Shown here piece after piece: positions 31,991 to 44,023 of a stretch of 64,000 nt of DNA. A program made the position numbers and the translations under genes. This DNA is from Cryptomeria japonica (lineage: Eukaryota > Streptophyta > Pinopsida > Cupressales > Cupressaceae): assembly GCF_030272615.1 (NCBI RefSeq), contig NW_026729137.1, positions 62,001 through 126,000 on the forward strand. The letters are read 5' to 3'. Each line of letters opens with the position of its first letter. The stretch's first letter is position 1. The notes under the pieces are model-generated. The model was not told the origin of the DNA, made no database searches, and saw only the letters and a program-made list of their open reading frames with translations.

Positions 31991-32099
31991 CATGACTCTA
32001 TTTCATCATCCATGTGTATCAAACATGCTCAAACTAATCATTAAAGTGATTTTTAGCTTTTGTACCTATCAACAATCTCAAATTTAAACAAAAGCACTA

Positions 32100-32410
32100 T
32101 ATTTTTTAGCATATGCGCTAATCAATGATGCATATGTGCTAATTGACAATGCATATGCGCTGCTTTGTGCATTTGCGCTATCCTATTGAACATAAGCGCT
32201 AACAAATGACACATATGCGCAATTTTAAGCAAAAATGCTAACATTCTATGCAAATGCGCTAACAAACAGAACATATGCTCTACTTTAAGAAAAAGCGCTA
32301 ACATTCTATACAAATGCACTAAAATACAGAGCAAATGCGCTAAAACATCCATTTACGCTAACCAAAACTAGATATGCGCTAAACTAAATTGCAAATGCGC
32401 TAATCTAAAA
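32100..32410. repeat. GCATATGCGCTAA repeat array
   Basis: About 15 degenerate copies of gcatatgcgctaa / gcaaatgcgctaa spaced roughly 16-25 bp. The core AGCGCATATGCGCT is palindromic and recalls the GCGTACGC palindromes of TE1 and TE2, but it is a different sequence. Confidence 0.8.
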
Positions 32411-32912
32411 TCGAAAAAAATTAAGAATTTCAAAAATTCAAAAAAGTGCGCCTAAAACATGAAATTTTGAATGAAAACTTGAAAACAAAGCTTGGGATAA
32501 GATACATACCGGATAACCATACTTGGCTAGCCGTTGATATCACTGAACTCACTCGAATCAATGACATTCCACTGGAATCACCATTTTGGCCACATCAGCA
32601 AGAATATTCTCTCCAAAAGCTGACAAGGATAACAATGAAGTTAAAATTAGCCTTGGTTAATTTTATATTTACTATTTGAAGAGTAATTAATTTCAAAAAT
32701 GGGGCAATTTAATTTTCTTTTTTTTTTAAATGAATTTAATTGACTGAATTTTTTATCACATTATCATGAGATTAATCGTTCAAACTTAAATTTTCAACAA
32801 TTTTTACAATCAATCTCCTGAGGAGGCACACAATCTAGATTTTCAATTTCTATCAGGCATTATCCAGACTTGATTTAATCTTTCAAACAATGTTGTCTTG
32901 ACATCATTTCAA

Positions 32913-33900
32913 AGAGGGGCAAAATGTATACACCTAAAAATTGGCTATGAGCAATTAAATAAATATTTTATATTTATTTAATAATTATTCGTCTATTAAA
33001 TAGTTAATTTGAAAAGATTAATTAATTTAATTCATTTTCATATCTTTCTATTAATTAATATTTTATTAATTCATTCATTTATCCTATTCTTCTAATTAAT
33101 TAAATATCTAATATTTAATTATTCCTCTAACCAAGTTAATTAAATATCTAATATTTAATTATCTTCTCCAATCAATTAAATATCTAATATTTAATAGTTA
33201 TTCTCCTATCCTATAGTCTCAAATATTAAATAATTCCTAAATTATTTAATCTCCCTTTTCCAACTCACCCTCCATCTCCACTTCATCTTCCATTTGCCAA
33301 CTCATCAAACATGTGGCTAAGGAAATTAATATTCCTTAAATATTAATTCATAATTTATCATCAACCTCCAAAATTAATGAAATTGTGTACGTACACACAT
33401 TTCATAACCATTTCCTATATTCTCTCCAACACCCCTACATCTTATGAAGGACTTGAGTCCACTTGTGCTACCATGCCTAAATTTCCTCCAACCATCCCTA
33501 GATTCTCTCAGTTAGCAACCCAGTCAAGGTGAGATGAGTGACACTTGTCTTCTCCTTCCCCCTTTCTCTCAACCTTCACCTTTTCTCATAGCCATTCAAA
33601 ATTGCAGATCTGATCAAGACTATTGATCTTAGCCACATCATCTAATCCTCTCAAGGTCTATAAAATCAAGAGCTTCAGTTGAGAGGGTTAGTCTTCAAAT
33701 ATAGTTTTCAATCAATCATATGCATCTGTGAGTTTTTGAAGCAATTAGCAAATAGCAAATATCATTTTAGCAATATAATCATATAGCATTATCATTTTAC
33801 CATAATCATGTAGCCTTGCATATTATACTATCAGTTAACTACAAGTTATCAATCCATTCTTCATATGCCATCTTGGAAGCCAACAGTGCATTGTCTGAGA
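32913..33900 (+). mobile_element. Polypurine tract plus LTR, probably Tat-type gypsy (end approximate)
   Basis: AAAGAGGGGCAAAA (32,913-32,926) is followed by TGTATACACCTAAAAATTGG at 32,927, a PPT/LTR junction. The LTR is AT-rich with repeated 'attaaatatctaatatttaa' units (33,100-33,200). Because a PPT precedes it, it looks like the 3' LTR of the piece to the left (the antisense PMD region). It could also serve the gypsy body to the right. No clear PBS or CA end was found. Confidence 0.55.
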
Positions 33901-34099
33901 GCACACCATCTGCAACCAGGAACAATGGAGTTAGGGCACAATGAGACATAAGCCATGAAGGTAAAATAATGTTTTATTTTAATATGTATTTCATATAGTT
34001 TCATTGGTGGATTGTGGATTTCCTGTATGCATTTCCATTGTATTTTGTGAAACTAACTTATTACAAGTAACATTCTGAGGATGAAATTCAAGCTCACAC

Positions 34100-35160
34100 T
34101 TATTTATTCATTATAACACTTATTTACCACCTTGTCGACCATATCTTTCCCAAGCTCCTAAATATTTGGTTAATCACCCTATTGATTATAATATTATCAA
34201 GAAACTTTGTGTGACTCCTACTAAGATCTAAATATGGGATTTTCTTCAAACTTCTCTAGTTTATTAGGGTATTCTTGAAGAATATCCTGAAAAAATATTG
34301 ATGCCTTCTACTATTAGGCTTGTAAGGAACCTAGCAAACACATTAATGATAATAATTTATGTCAATGGTATTGGCATTAGGTGGACTCACATTGATACCA
34401 ATTCAACACTCAATGTTTGTATTCTAGACTCAATGCCCAAAATTTAGGTGGATTCAAACTCTATCCCTGCTTCTCTATTTATTCTTTTTTTTTATGACAC
34501 TGGTAAAAGTACTCTGGGCACTGTTATCTTGCCTTTATATATTGTACCAATTATTAATCCAACCTTAGTGTATGTTATACATGGAATTTTAACATATAAT
34601 CCTATTTTGGGTAGACCTTGGCTTCATGCTTTAGGAATAGCCTCATTTACTCTTCATGGTTATGGTAACTTTGTTCCTAAATTTCAAGTGGTAAAAATTA
34701 ACGTTGATCCTGATTCCATACATCTATGTCAAATGGTAATACTTGGTTAGGCATCAGTTACACCTACCACTCATAAATGTATCCTATTATTAGCTTCTAA
34801 TGTGATAACATCTACTTTTGTGTTATCCTCTAAAAAGGAATCCTAGGATAAATTTGTCCTTAAAGAGGATTCTCCAAAGAAAAGGGATCCTCCTAAAGAA
34901 AAAAATTCCTAATTATACTCCTAATCAGTCATCTTCTACTTCATCTCCTTCTAAACTAAACAATTAGGGACATCTCACCTTTACTGCATCCTATATTATA
35001 GAATAAAAAGTAGATCCAATATACTTGAACATCCCTAAGATATCATTTACCTCGGTTAAGAAGGATGATAATGCATCTATAAAACTAGGTGATACTTGTC
35101 ATGTTGATCATCTCTTCTATATAAATCCCTTGATCTTATATGAGTTACACCCTATCTAAT
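34100..35160 (+). pseudogene. pol: Gypsy (Tat/Athila-like) protease region
   Basis: The frame 34,448-34,750 contains LPLYIVPIINPTLVYV...GILTYNPILGRPWLHALG, matching the second half of the plant gypsy aspartic protease (TYNxLLGRPWLH). The N-terminal half with the DTG-like site is in another frame (NGIGIRWTHIDTNSTLNVC around 34,365-34,420) and altered. Numerous stops occur on both sides. Confidence 0.75.
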
Positions 35161-35162
35161 AG

Positions 35163-36411
35163 TTGTGGTATGATCTTGTTTCTAAATATGTTTATAGAGG
35201 TAGGGATTGTGGATGTGATGAACAAGGTATTCAAATCCCTTTAGAGGCTAAACAAAATTACTCTAATGCGAGAATTAAGTACTGCACCATGTCCTTTAAG
35301 GAAAAACCATGGTTGAATGTAAATGTGATTTCCATTGAACCTCTTTGTCTTAAGATTCTTTATACTAAGTATGTTGAAAATAGCATAAGCTCCTATGAAG
35401 TTCCTTTGGATGTTTTCACTACAAAGGAAGCTCTAGAAGAATTCTTGGGTGTCTATTATGATCTTCCATCTTATCATCATAAGCATTGATTCTCTTGTTG
35501 TTTGAATAGTCAAGCATACTTTGAGGAATCTATTATGAGTTATGATAAGGAGGCTTCTTTATCTCATGATGATGAAAATATTCTAATACCACATCTTGAA
35601 GATCATCGTACTCTTTTGAAAGGGCATACTATCAATGTTATCATAGGTCCTAAATCTCTTAAGAAGATAAATAAGATTGGAAAGTTCCTTTATTGAGAGG
35701 AGTCTAAATTGTATTTAGATATATTGCATCATTATTCTAATATTTTTGCTTGCTCATATAAAGATATGCCTAGTATTGATGAGTCTATAGTGGTTCACAA
35801 TATCATTCTATGTCCTGATTCCAAGATTATTAAGAAAAAGATCTATAAGAAGAATCCTAAGGTTTCTTTGTTGGTCAAGATCGACATAAAAAATCTTTTA
35901 AAATCTAGTTTTATCTGCCCTATTGACTAGTCACCTTGAATATCAAATATTATCATTGCGATAAGGATTGATGATCATATTTATTTTTGTACCAAATTCC
36001 ATGATCTTAATAATGCTTTTATGAAGGATAAATTTTCACTTACTAATATCAGTATGATTATTGTTTCAATTGTAGGCCAAGCCTTACTTTCCCTTCCAGA
36101 TGGCTTCTCAAGTTATAATAAAATTCTTATCAACCTAAAGGATCAATATAACATAGCCTTTACTACCCATTGGGGTAATTTTTGTTATGTGATCATACAA
36201 TTGGGGTTGAAGAATGCTCAAGAAAGCTATCAAAATGTAATGAGGTCCTTATCTTTCATGAATTCATTCATAAGATACTAGAAGATTATGTTGATGACAT
36301 CTTGGCTATGTTTGTGACTCATCAAGATCACATCAATAATCTTCATCTTATCTTCAAAAGACATTGACTCTATAAGATGAGAGTAAATCCTCTTAAGTGT
36401 GTCTTCTATCA
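35163..36411 (+). pseudogene. pol: Gypsy (Tat-like) reverse transcriptase, first part
   Basis: The linker (YCTMSFKEKPWLNV) leads to RT: NIFACSYKDMPSIDESIVVH, a region matching KxxKLRRMHPKVALLVKxEV as KNPKVSLLVKIDIKNLL, FICPIDxSPxISN, FHDLNNAFMKDKFSLTNI, DGFSSYNKI, and in the next frame HKILEDYVDDILAMF. The YVDD active site is intact (about 36,282-36,293). Stops at 35,487, 35,695 and 35,928 and a frameshift near 36,230 break it. A LINE insertion interrupts it after NPLKCVF. Confidence 0.85.
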
Positions 36412-37046
36412 TAGAAGCTATAAATGCCTACACTATAAGATCCAAAACTTTATCATCTCTATTCTCATCAGCAGATAATAACATTTTAAACAAGTGGAAA
36501 GACATAAAGATACCTTTCAAAGGCATTACAGTAGGAAAAACAAAAAACCATGAAGCCCGAAGGCAAGCAAAATGGGAAAAGCTTGCAATGCCCTTCTTCA
36601 AACTGAATTTTGAGGGGGCTTCCGAAGGGAATCCGGGTAGGTCAAAGATTGGAGTTTTCCTAAGAGACTTGGTAGGTAAGGTATTAAAATTAATATTACC
36701 AATAATACCAGATGGATCAAATAATGTTGCAGAGGCTACAACATTGATGGAAGGTGTGAAATCGAGTCTATCCTTGGGCATTTCAAGACTTCACATTGAA
36801 GGTGACTCTTAGATCATAAATGAAGATTTGATATCACAGCAGGTGGTGAGTTGGGATCTGCTATACATTCTTAAAGAAATATGGAATCTTCTACCCAGAT
36901 TGGTAGAATTTAAGATTTCCCACTGTTACAGGGAAGCTAATTCATTTTTCAATTGGCTAGAAAATTTGGGAGTCTTGTTGGATCATGGGTCCAAAGTGCT
37001 CGAGGAACTTGGCATCAGAAAATCAAGCTTTGAACAAGCCCCCTAA
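36399..37046 (+). pseudogene. LINE RNase H domain
   Basis: FFKLNFEGASEGNPGRSKIG is the RNase H start (usual FDGAS; the first catalytic Asp is Glu here). NNVAEATTLMEGVKSSL supplies the Glu and LHIEGDS the next Asp. After a TAG at 36,810 the frame continues with VEFKISHCYREANSFFNWLEN, where the last acidic residue (ADxLAN in the family) is lost. It is typical of plant L1 elements with a C-terminal RNase H. Confidence 0.85.
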
Positions 37047-38905
37047 ATTGGTTGAGGAGTTCGGTTGGTTTAAGGTATACATTATCTCAGATGGGTTAGT
37101 GGTGTCTTGGTGGGGCCAGGGATGTTGCCATGTCCTCATCGGACATGTAGGTCATATGACATAGTGTCTCTGGGGTTCATTTCAGGTAGCGGAGGTGTGG
37201 TTGTGCAGTCAGGGGACTGTTTTATTTTACAATAGATTCTTTCTAGGTTTAAATATCGAACGTGGAATGTCTGCAAGTATTCGTTGGGATTTGCAATAAG
37301 GGGAAATTCTCAAAATTTCCTGCGTCGCGGTATTGCGAGACATCATCACAGAGTTGGGTGAAATTGGGAGTGGACAATAGGATTCCAGGAGCAAGGCACA
37401 AGGTTGGATCATTCCCTCAAACTTCAAAAGCAAAGTATTTATGAATGGTTATGTCTCTAAGGAATTCATGAGTCTTGTGTCAATACGTGAAAAAGAAGAT
37501 ATCAGTTACAATGTACAGAGAGAAAATCTCATAAGGATTGTGGGGTATGATTAGGAAAGTGAAAATTAGAACAATAGGTCTGGTGTAGGATAAAAAAAGG
37601 TGGAACTACTCATAGCCGGTTGCAAGGCCTGATGAGAAATTACGACAGGTCGTGCACTCAAATCTCCTCATACCAACCTTGATAATTGTAAAGTGGTAAG
37701 GAATGCTCCAAACAACAGAAAATACAAACAAAAGTACACATCTAGTGCTTTAGGTAAGATTTATCTCATCCTTCAGGGAAGATAAAGCGGTCAGGAATCT
37801 AAAAAAAAGAGACAGATCTGGTCTTATCATTTCTAGATAGCTACCCAAAGTGTTCATGAGTTGTTCTTTTAAAGGGATGTTTCCAAGAAGAGTGAATGCA
37901 AGCGAGAGTTTCTATTGTTGCAGAGATGGTTCATCACTTTGGCTTAAGTTGCATATGCAAGGATGAAACTTTTTAAGTTTAGTGCAGGAGGCTATTTCAC
38001 ACTGAAGAGAGAGCCCTCGGCGCGGTGTGGAGATTGGTGGCCTCCATTATTGGTGGAGGTCGGCAAAGGTGTAATAGATTTGTGTATGAGGCAGTAATAT
38101 GCCCAATGATTGATATTCTAGACTCCAAGGAGATTTGTATCCAAAGGATAGATGGTTTTATCCATGTTGTGGATGGCCAGGCCATAGCCAATGCAATATT
38201 GGATTTAGAGTCAAAGAAGTGAGAAAGTATTTTGGGTATGTATTTCAACACCGCCAATAATTTCTCCTCTTAATCTGAAGAGGACTTTGATTATGAGAAT
38301 GAGGAGAGTGATCAACCAAAGGCAGAGAAGGAAAGGAAGAAAACCTTCATCGAGGACGCCTGGGAGGTGTACCAGGTTGGGGTAATTACCAGGAATATGG
38401 CACCATTCCAAAGGTTGCTGGATGCGGATGATTGATGGCTCTTGCCGGCTCCTTCTATAAAAGTGGTGGAAATTAGAGATTTGTTGGCTATAATTCTCCA
38501 ATCAATCTAGGTTTTGTCTGCCTAATAGGGTTTTTTTCTATTATGTAGTAGAATATAATGTAAGAGTTTCCAAGCAGAGTTCAAGGATTTGATGGGGGTT
38601 ATGGGTTAATAGAATCTGAGGAACTAGTAGCCCCAATATTCTATTCCTCAGAGGCACAGTTTGAGCCTCATGCGTATCACCTAAGATGGGGTTTGTCATA
38701 TGTTTCAGTCTTCTCTATTAATCTTAGTTTTGGAGGTCTCAATCTCCAAATTTGTTCACAATTGTAATGGAGATTTGTTTGATCATATTGAAGTGTAATC
38801 TTCTTAGGTTATTCAAATAATCTTGGTCCTCTATATGAACTTGATTGTAATCCTAGTTCTATATTTATTCATTTTATAGGCCCATGCCTTTTGCTAAAAA
38901 AAAAA
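36412..38905 (+). mobile_element. 5'-truncated LINE inserted in the Tat-like RT
   Basis: The gypsy RT frame stops near 36,411 and resumes at about 38,906 (NVGKHLGFIVSHSKI). Between lie a LINE-type RNase H on the plus strand, a ~1.85-kb 3' extension and a poly(A) run of ten (38,896-38,905), typical of a 5'-truncated L1 insertion. A clear target duplication could not be found. Confidence 0.8.
37047..38895 (+). other. Long 3' extension of the LINE, partly open
   Basis: About 1.85 kb between RNase H and poly(A). A frame at 38,025-38,222 and its continuation past a stop to about 38,500 (EEDFDYENEESDQPK, TFIEDAWEVYQVGVI) looks protein-like, but no family is recognised. The remainder is non-coding. 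Confidence 0.4.
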
Positions 38906-39560
38906 GCATGAATGTTGGAAAGCATCTAGGGTTTATTGTCTCTCATAGCAAAATCAAAGTTGACATGAATAAGATTGATGCAATTGTTAGCATGCCTCCA
39001 CCTAAGAACATCTCACAACTTCATATTCTGCAAAGAAATATTTAGGTAATTTATATATTTGTCTCTCAATTGGTTGATTGTACCCTTCCATTCATGTGTT
39101 TGTTGAAGAAAGATGTATGTTTTCAATGGCATGGTGAATGTCAAAAGGATTTTGATGCTATCAAAATCTATTTGTCTAATCCTCCTATTCTAATGTTGGT
39201 TATCTAGGATAGACCATTCATGCTTTATTTTTCAATGTCATTAAAAGCTTTGGTATCCTTATTGGCTCGATATCATGATGGTGGTAGAGAGAGTGTTCTA
39301 TTACAATAGTTATCATTTGATCAACTATGAAACTCAATACCCTATGATGTAAAAGAAGTTCATTGCTCTCATCTTTGTAACAACAAAGTTAAGACACCAA
39401 ATTCCTCATGTAGAAACACAAGTGATTGTTAAAAATTATCTTCTTAAACATCTCTTTTAGAGGGCTGGTCTATTTAGAAGGTTAGCAAAATAGGTGATGT
39501 TTCTTTCGGAGTTCAAACTTAAATTCATAACTCAAAAATCAATCAAAGGTCAAGTTGTCA
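38906..39560 (+). pseudogene. pol: Gypsy RT end and RNase H (Tat-like), second part
   Basis: It resumes with GKHLGFIVSHSKIKVDMNKI and MPPPKNISQLHILQ, then a degraded RNase H (FQWHGECQKDFDAIK, DRPFMLYFSMS where DASxxA is expected). Stops and frameshifts are dense and the catalytic Asp of RNase H is not recognisable. Confidence 0.7.
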
Positions 39561-39990
39561 TTGATTAGTTAGTGAAATTGCCTTAGCCTACATCGTTCCC
39601 TACTTTATATTTTAACCCAAATGAGAATTTGTTTACAATTAACCATGAACCTATATGGGAAATGTATTTCGATGGATTGGGATGCTAGACAAGTTCCACT
39701 GCAAGTGTGGTCTTAATCTTACCTAAAGGACAACTAGATCCTCTTTCCTTTTGACATGAATTTCACTATATAAAAAATATCACTCAATACGAAGCCCTTA
39801 TTTCCATCTTGTGTGTCATGATTGCTTTTGAGGTTACACATATTTGTCTTCATGGTGACTCTAAACTCATTGTAAATCAAATCATGGGAGAATATTATGC
39901 TAAATAATCTAAGCTATCTTAGTATAAATATTTGGCTTTGAATTTGCTTAGTCAATTCTCTTCTTATACTATCAATAGTCCTTGTAGGTG
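39560..39990 (+). pseudogene. Second (archaeal-type) RNase H of a Tat-lineage gypsy
   Basis: WEMYFDG at about 39,657, ASVVLILPKGQLDPLSF, ITQYEALI and HICLHGDSKLIVNQIMGEY match the additional RNase H that Tat/Ogre gypsy elements carry after the usual one. This is the main reason for assigning the element to the Tat lineage. It contains several stops. Confidence 0.75.
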
Positions 39991-40289
39991 AAAAAAACGT
40001 CATTTGAATATAATGACAAGTGAAACTTTCCTTGTACAGCTTCACTTTAGAGTAGACAAGTCTCAATTTGTGGTACAAGTTATTTGGTCTCCTATTATTT
40101 ATAACAAACTTGAACTCAATAGTCTTATGTGTGCTCACATAGACTTAGGGGAATGTTTTTCTTACATATACAACTATTTAAAATATAGAAGTTTTCCCAA
40201 CAAGATGGTAAGAATACTCATGTTTAATTTCAAATATTTCAGCTCATCATATTATCCTTTCTAATGTTATTTATCAGAAATATTTTATG

Positions 40290-41430
40290 GTCTTTTTCTT
40301 TGATGTCTTACTAAGGCTGAAATACATCTTGCCCTTCAAGGATCTCATTTAGGCTCTAGGGGTGGATACTTTTAGGGTAAATCCTTATTACATAAGGTGA
40401 ATCCCGTGGGATGCTATTGGCAGGTGATGGAACAATATTCCTCTGCCTTTATCAAGAAATGTCCTCAATGTCAGCAACAAAGCAATCTTATTTAAAATCC
40501 TTCACGATAACTCTGTACTCAAGCTTCCCCTTGGCCATGTGAAACTTGGGGTCTTGATATTATTGTAAAAATATCTCCCCCTTCTTATAAAGGACATACC
40601 TTAATCATAACTACTACGTATTTCATCATGAAGCGTGTCGAGGCTAATCTGCTAAGGTCCACTATTGCAAAAGCAATTTGCAACTTTCCTCTAATTAACA
40701 TAATTTCTTATTTTGAATCATCTTCTACCCATATTTTTTATGCTACCACACCATTTAAGAACAAGGATGTGAAGCAATTTCTCAAAATATTTCCTATTCA
40801 ACCTCTATTTTCTACACCTTACTATCCTTAATCCAATATCAATGTTGGGAATTCAAATAAGACAATTGAATGGATCCTAAGTAAGACATTCGATAAGAAT
40901 AGTAAATATTGGTATATATTCAATTGACTTATGCATTATGGACCCATCATACAAGTGTTCATACAACTACTAGTACTACTATGTATAACCTCATGTATAT
41001 CTAGAGTTGGAAATTATTTCTTTGTGTGCTTCCCTTAGGGGGTTGATTGACGACGACAATTACCATACTAACCATTTCAATTATCTTGAATTTCTTGAAA
41101 AGCATCAACTAAAGGCCCTTGAACATGTTCAAGCCTATAAAAAATCTTTATCATGACAGTATAATCAAAATGTTCTTTCACACACATTTGATATAGGTAA
41201 GTATAATCAAAAAAATAAAATTCTTGTACCTTTGATATGACCTCATTCTCTATGATAATTATAGAAATGTAAATGTGCCACCCAACCAAAAGGGGAAGTT
41301 CAACCCTAATTGGTTAGATCCATACATCATCACCTCTGACTATACTTTCTATTATTATGGTCTATCTGAGATCGATGGTAAACTATTAAAAGAACATTTT
41401 AATGTAATGCACAAATGCTCTATCTCTATT
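40290..41430 (+). pseudogene. pol: Tat-like gypsy integrase
   Basis: Zinc domain (SHLGSRGGYF, CPQCQQQSN at about 40,465), core (CETWGLDIIVKISPP with the first Asp; ESSSTHIFYATTPFKN in place of the DNGxQF motif; STPYYP). Then VLPLGG, LKALEHVQAYKKSLS and the C-terminal KGKFNPNWLDPYII, the usual end of Tat integrase. The second Asp is not seen and stops are frequent. No 3' LTR was identified after it. Confidence 0.8.
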
Positions 41431-41616
41431 TATTTGTCTCTCCTTCTCTCCCACTCTATCTTTATCTTTACTCATGTATTCCACTCTACATTTCTCTCTC
41501 TCTCTCTCTCTAGACCTCTTTCACTCCCTCTCCCTCTCTCTATATTGTCTTGTATCTTAATCAGTATGACATCATCTATATCTCTCTATCTCCCTCTCCC
41601 TCTATATCTCTCAATA

Positions 41617-41664
<48 letters not shown>

Positions 41665-41772
41665 TTTTTATCTTTCTCTATCTTTATCTCTCCATTAACC
41701 TCTCACTCATTTCTATTTATGTGTCTCTCTCTTCCTCTCTCACTCTCTCTTCCTTTCTCCCCTTCTATCTTC
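41425..41772. repeat. CT-rich microsatellite
   Basis: (CT)n and 'tctatctctat' repeats, immediately before the GC-rich island. Open frames in it are low-complexity artefacts. Confidence 0.9.
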
Positions 41773-42790
41773 ATCCCGAAACAGCACGAGTCCCCTATGG
41801 CTTCATCGAACTTGACTGAAGGTTGGTTTCTCACTCTGGGGTTCCGTTCTTGGTAGTGACCATGCCTTGAAGCCACCAAAAAAGTGGCGATGCCCAAACA
41901 GTCAACCCTTGGACTACCCCCAGTTTGCAATGATCCTCCCTCATTTAGTAGCTACAGGTCCCCTCTTCATGCCCGCCATGAACCAACCAAATCCACCCCA
42001 AGGGGATTGCTGGAGTGCAAGAGCTATATCCGAGAGCTCAGCTTTAAGATCTTGGTCAGCCAGCTAGCTTCATTCAGAAGAAATATACATTGCAGTTTCC
42101 ATCCATGGGCAACATTTTCATCAATCATGAGCCTCATAGAATTGTATCTAGTAGGAGGACGGACTACTAGCTCCTGCTTGCTGAGAAAGACTGGGCCACT
42201 CACCAAACTTGCTACCCCCAATTAAAAGTACCGTTCTGGGGTGGGCAGCCCTATCCTTTAAGCTCGATCCAATGGGGTTAGTAGGGTTGCCCGAGTTGGG
42301 AGATTTTTCCCTATTTAGTGATGGACCTATCTCACCCTTGATTGCTGAATTTTGTGAGCTTAGTTGCTTGAGCATAGTTGCTCTATCTCTGTAACATCTT
42401 CCTCAAGAGAATGCTTCATAGTACTCATGAATAATTAGGAAGAGTACGGGGCAAAATGACACGAATTTGGCGAAAAGGCGATCGGCAAAACCTGACAATT
42501 GTAGTGCCCCGCCAATTTGAGTGTCTAAGATAACTTGCATCAATTTTTTGGTTACCAATTATTATCTAAATTGCTAATAAATTGGAACAGAGAGGGGGCA
42601 TCCTTTTTGTTGCCTTTATTTTAGCATTGTTTTTTTCTTTTCCGTCACGGATTTGGAGAATGATGTGGCCTAACCAATCCCCCTCCTTCGAAAGTCAGGG
42701 TCTTGGTCCGGCCTCTTGGACGAAGTTGGAGAATGACGAGGCCTAACCAATCCCCCTCCTGAGGTCGGGAGATTTGGCCTCAGGGAACAA
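41773..42790. other. GC-rich island, possibly organelle-derived (NUMT-like)
   Basis: About 1 kb of visibly higher GC and balanced composition inside very AT-rich or low-complexity sequence. It contains non-repetitive text such as 'ggtcttggtccggcctcttgg' and a direct repeat 'gcctaaccaatccccctcc' at about 42,669 and 42,746. Composition recalls plant mitochondrial DNA, but no mitochondrial gene can be read. The frames here (up to 113 codons) are not recognised. Sharp borders with CT tracts on both sides suggest insertion or capture. Confidence 0.35.
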
Positions 42791-43175
42791 GGGACAAGGG
42801 GGTCTTTCTAGACTTTCATATCTACATCCCTTTATCTATCTATCTATCTGTACCTTTCCATATTTCTCCTTCCATCTCTCCCTCAATCTCTATCACATTA
42901 TCTCTCTATTTCTCTCTACCCTTATATCTCTCCCACTCTCGACCTCTCTATATCACTTCTATCTCTGTATTAGTCTTTCTCTCTCCTCTATCTCATTCTC
43001 TCATGCTCTTGATCCCTCACTATATATTTAGCTATTCCATCTCTATGTATCCCTCTCATCATTCTCCTTATCTCTTTCTATCCTTCTATCCATATCACTC
43101 TCCTCTATGTCCATCTCCATCTCCTTACCCCTCTCTTTTGCTCCCACTCTCCCCCCTCTATCTATCCCTTTCTCC
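42791..43175. repeat. CT-rich low-complexity tract
   Basis: 'ctatctatctatctgta', 'tctctctatttctctc' and similar repeats. It joins the GC-rich island to the dispersed repeat that follows. Confidence 0.85.
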
Positions 43176-43430
43176 TTGTTGAAAACATAATATAAGCCTA
43201 TTGGTAATGTAACTTGATTATCTTATTGATTTGGAGTTTTTGTATCAATTATATGTTTAGCTCCCTATGAGTGGATACATAGTTTATTTGAAGCTATCAC
43301 TTCTCCATTGAGACCTTTGCTGCACAAACTACATATATTGCACAAATGTATGCAAATAAATAAACTTTTTTTTTCTTTTTAACCTTCCACGGTGTATCCA
43401 TTGCACATCAAGATGTGACAAGTACTTTTA
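43176..43430 (+). repeat. Dispersed repeat, copy 2
   Basis: It matches 1-215: 'gtggatacata', 'gaagctatcacttctcc', 'attgagacctttg', 'tgtatgcaaa', 'catcaagatgtga'. Non-coding. Confidence 0.55.
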
Positions 43431-44020
43431 AAGACATTAATGCCATTGAAACTTGCACTAATGTTTTTAACAAATCAAATTATAAAAATTATATATGATA
43501 AGACCTTGGATTAACACATAAAATTGACTAAATTATGAATTTTTAAATAGAATACCGTGCATTCATAAATGATTTCTAAATCTCTTCCTCGTAATTTTCA
43601 GATGGTTGATCAATCTAGGAAAACTCTAAGGCCATAATTTGGCAACGTATGTTTCAGAGTCAAGCGTAGTATGTGGACAATTATTGTCCATTCATGAGAT
43701 GGATAGAGTATTGACTTTTATCGGTAAACTGAATGATTTTCACTTTTCATAGGAATTTTTAAGCAGAAAGCTGTGTATTTCTTTTGTAGAATTGCGAAGC
43801 TTCAGATAAATCTAGGGGAATTGTTGTAGTTTTAAAGAGAAAAGAAAAGGAAAGAAAAAATCTAACACACTACCATCATGTCTGTAAAAAGTATCAATTG
43901 GTTGATGACTAAATAGGTAATTGGCCAAAACTTTAAACTGGAAATAACCATTGGCATTAAGAGCAGTAACAAGTACATCACATTTACAAAGAAGGCAGAA
44001 AAGGGTAATGCTTCTGCACG
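43431..44020. other. No gene recognised
   Basis: AT-rich sequence that lies downstream (3') of the minus-strand gene at 44,024. A plausible 3'UTR lies adjacent to it, but no clear polyadenylation boundary was assigned. Confidence 0.4.
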
Positions 44021-44023
44021 AAT

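Noticed and set aside
31540-32410. CRISPR-like array
   Set aside because: The 39-bp and GCATATGCGCT repeats are degenerate with no unique spacers, and the context is a plant nuclear genome.
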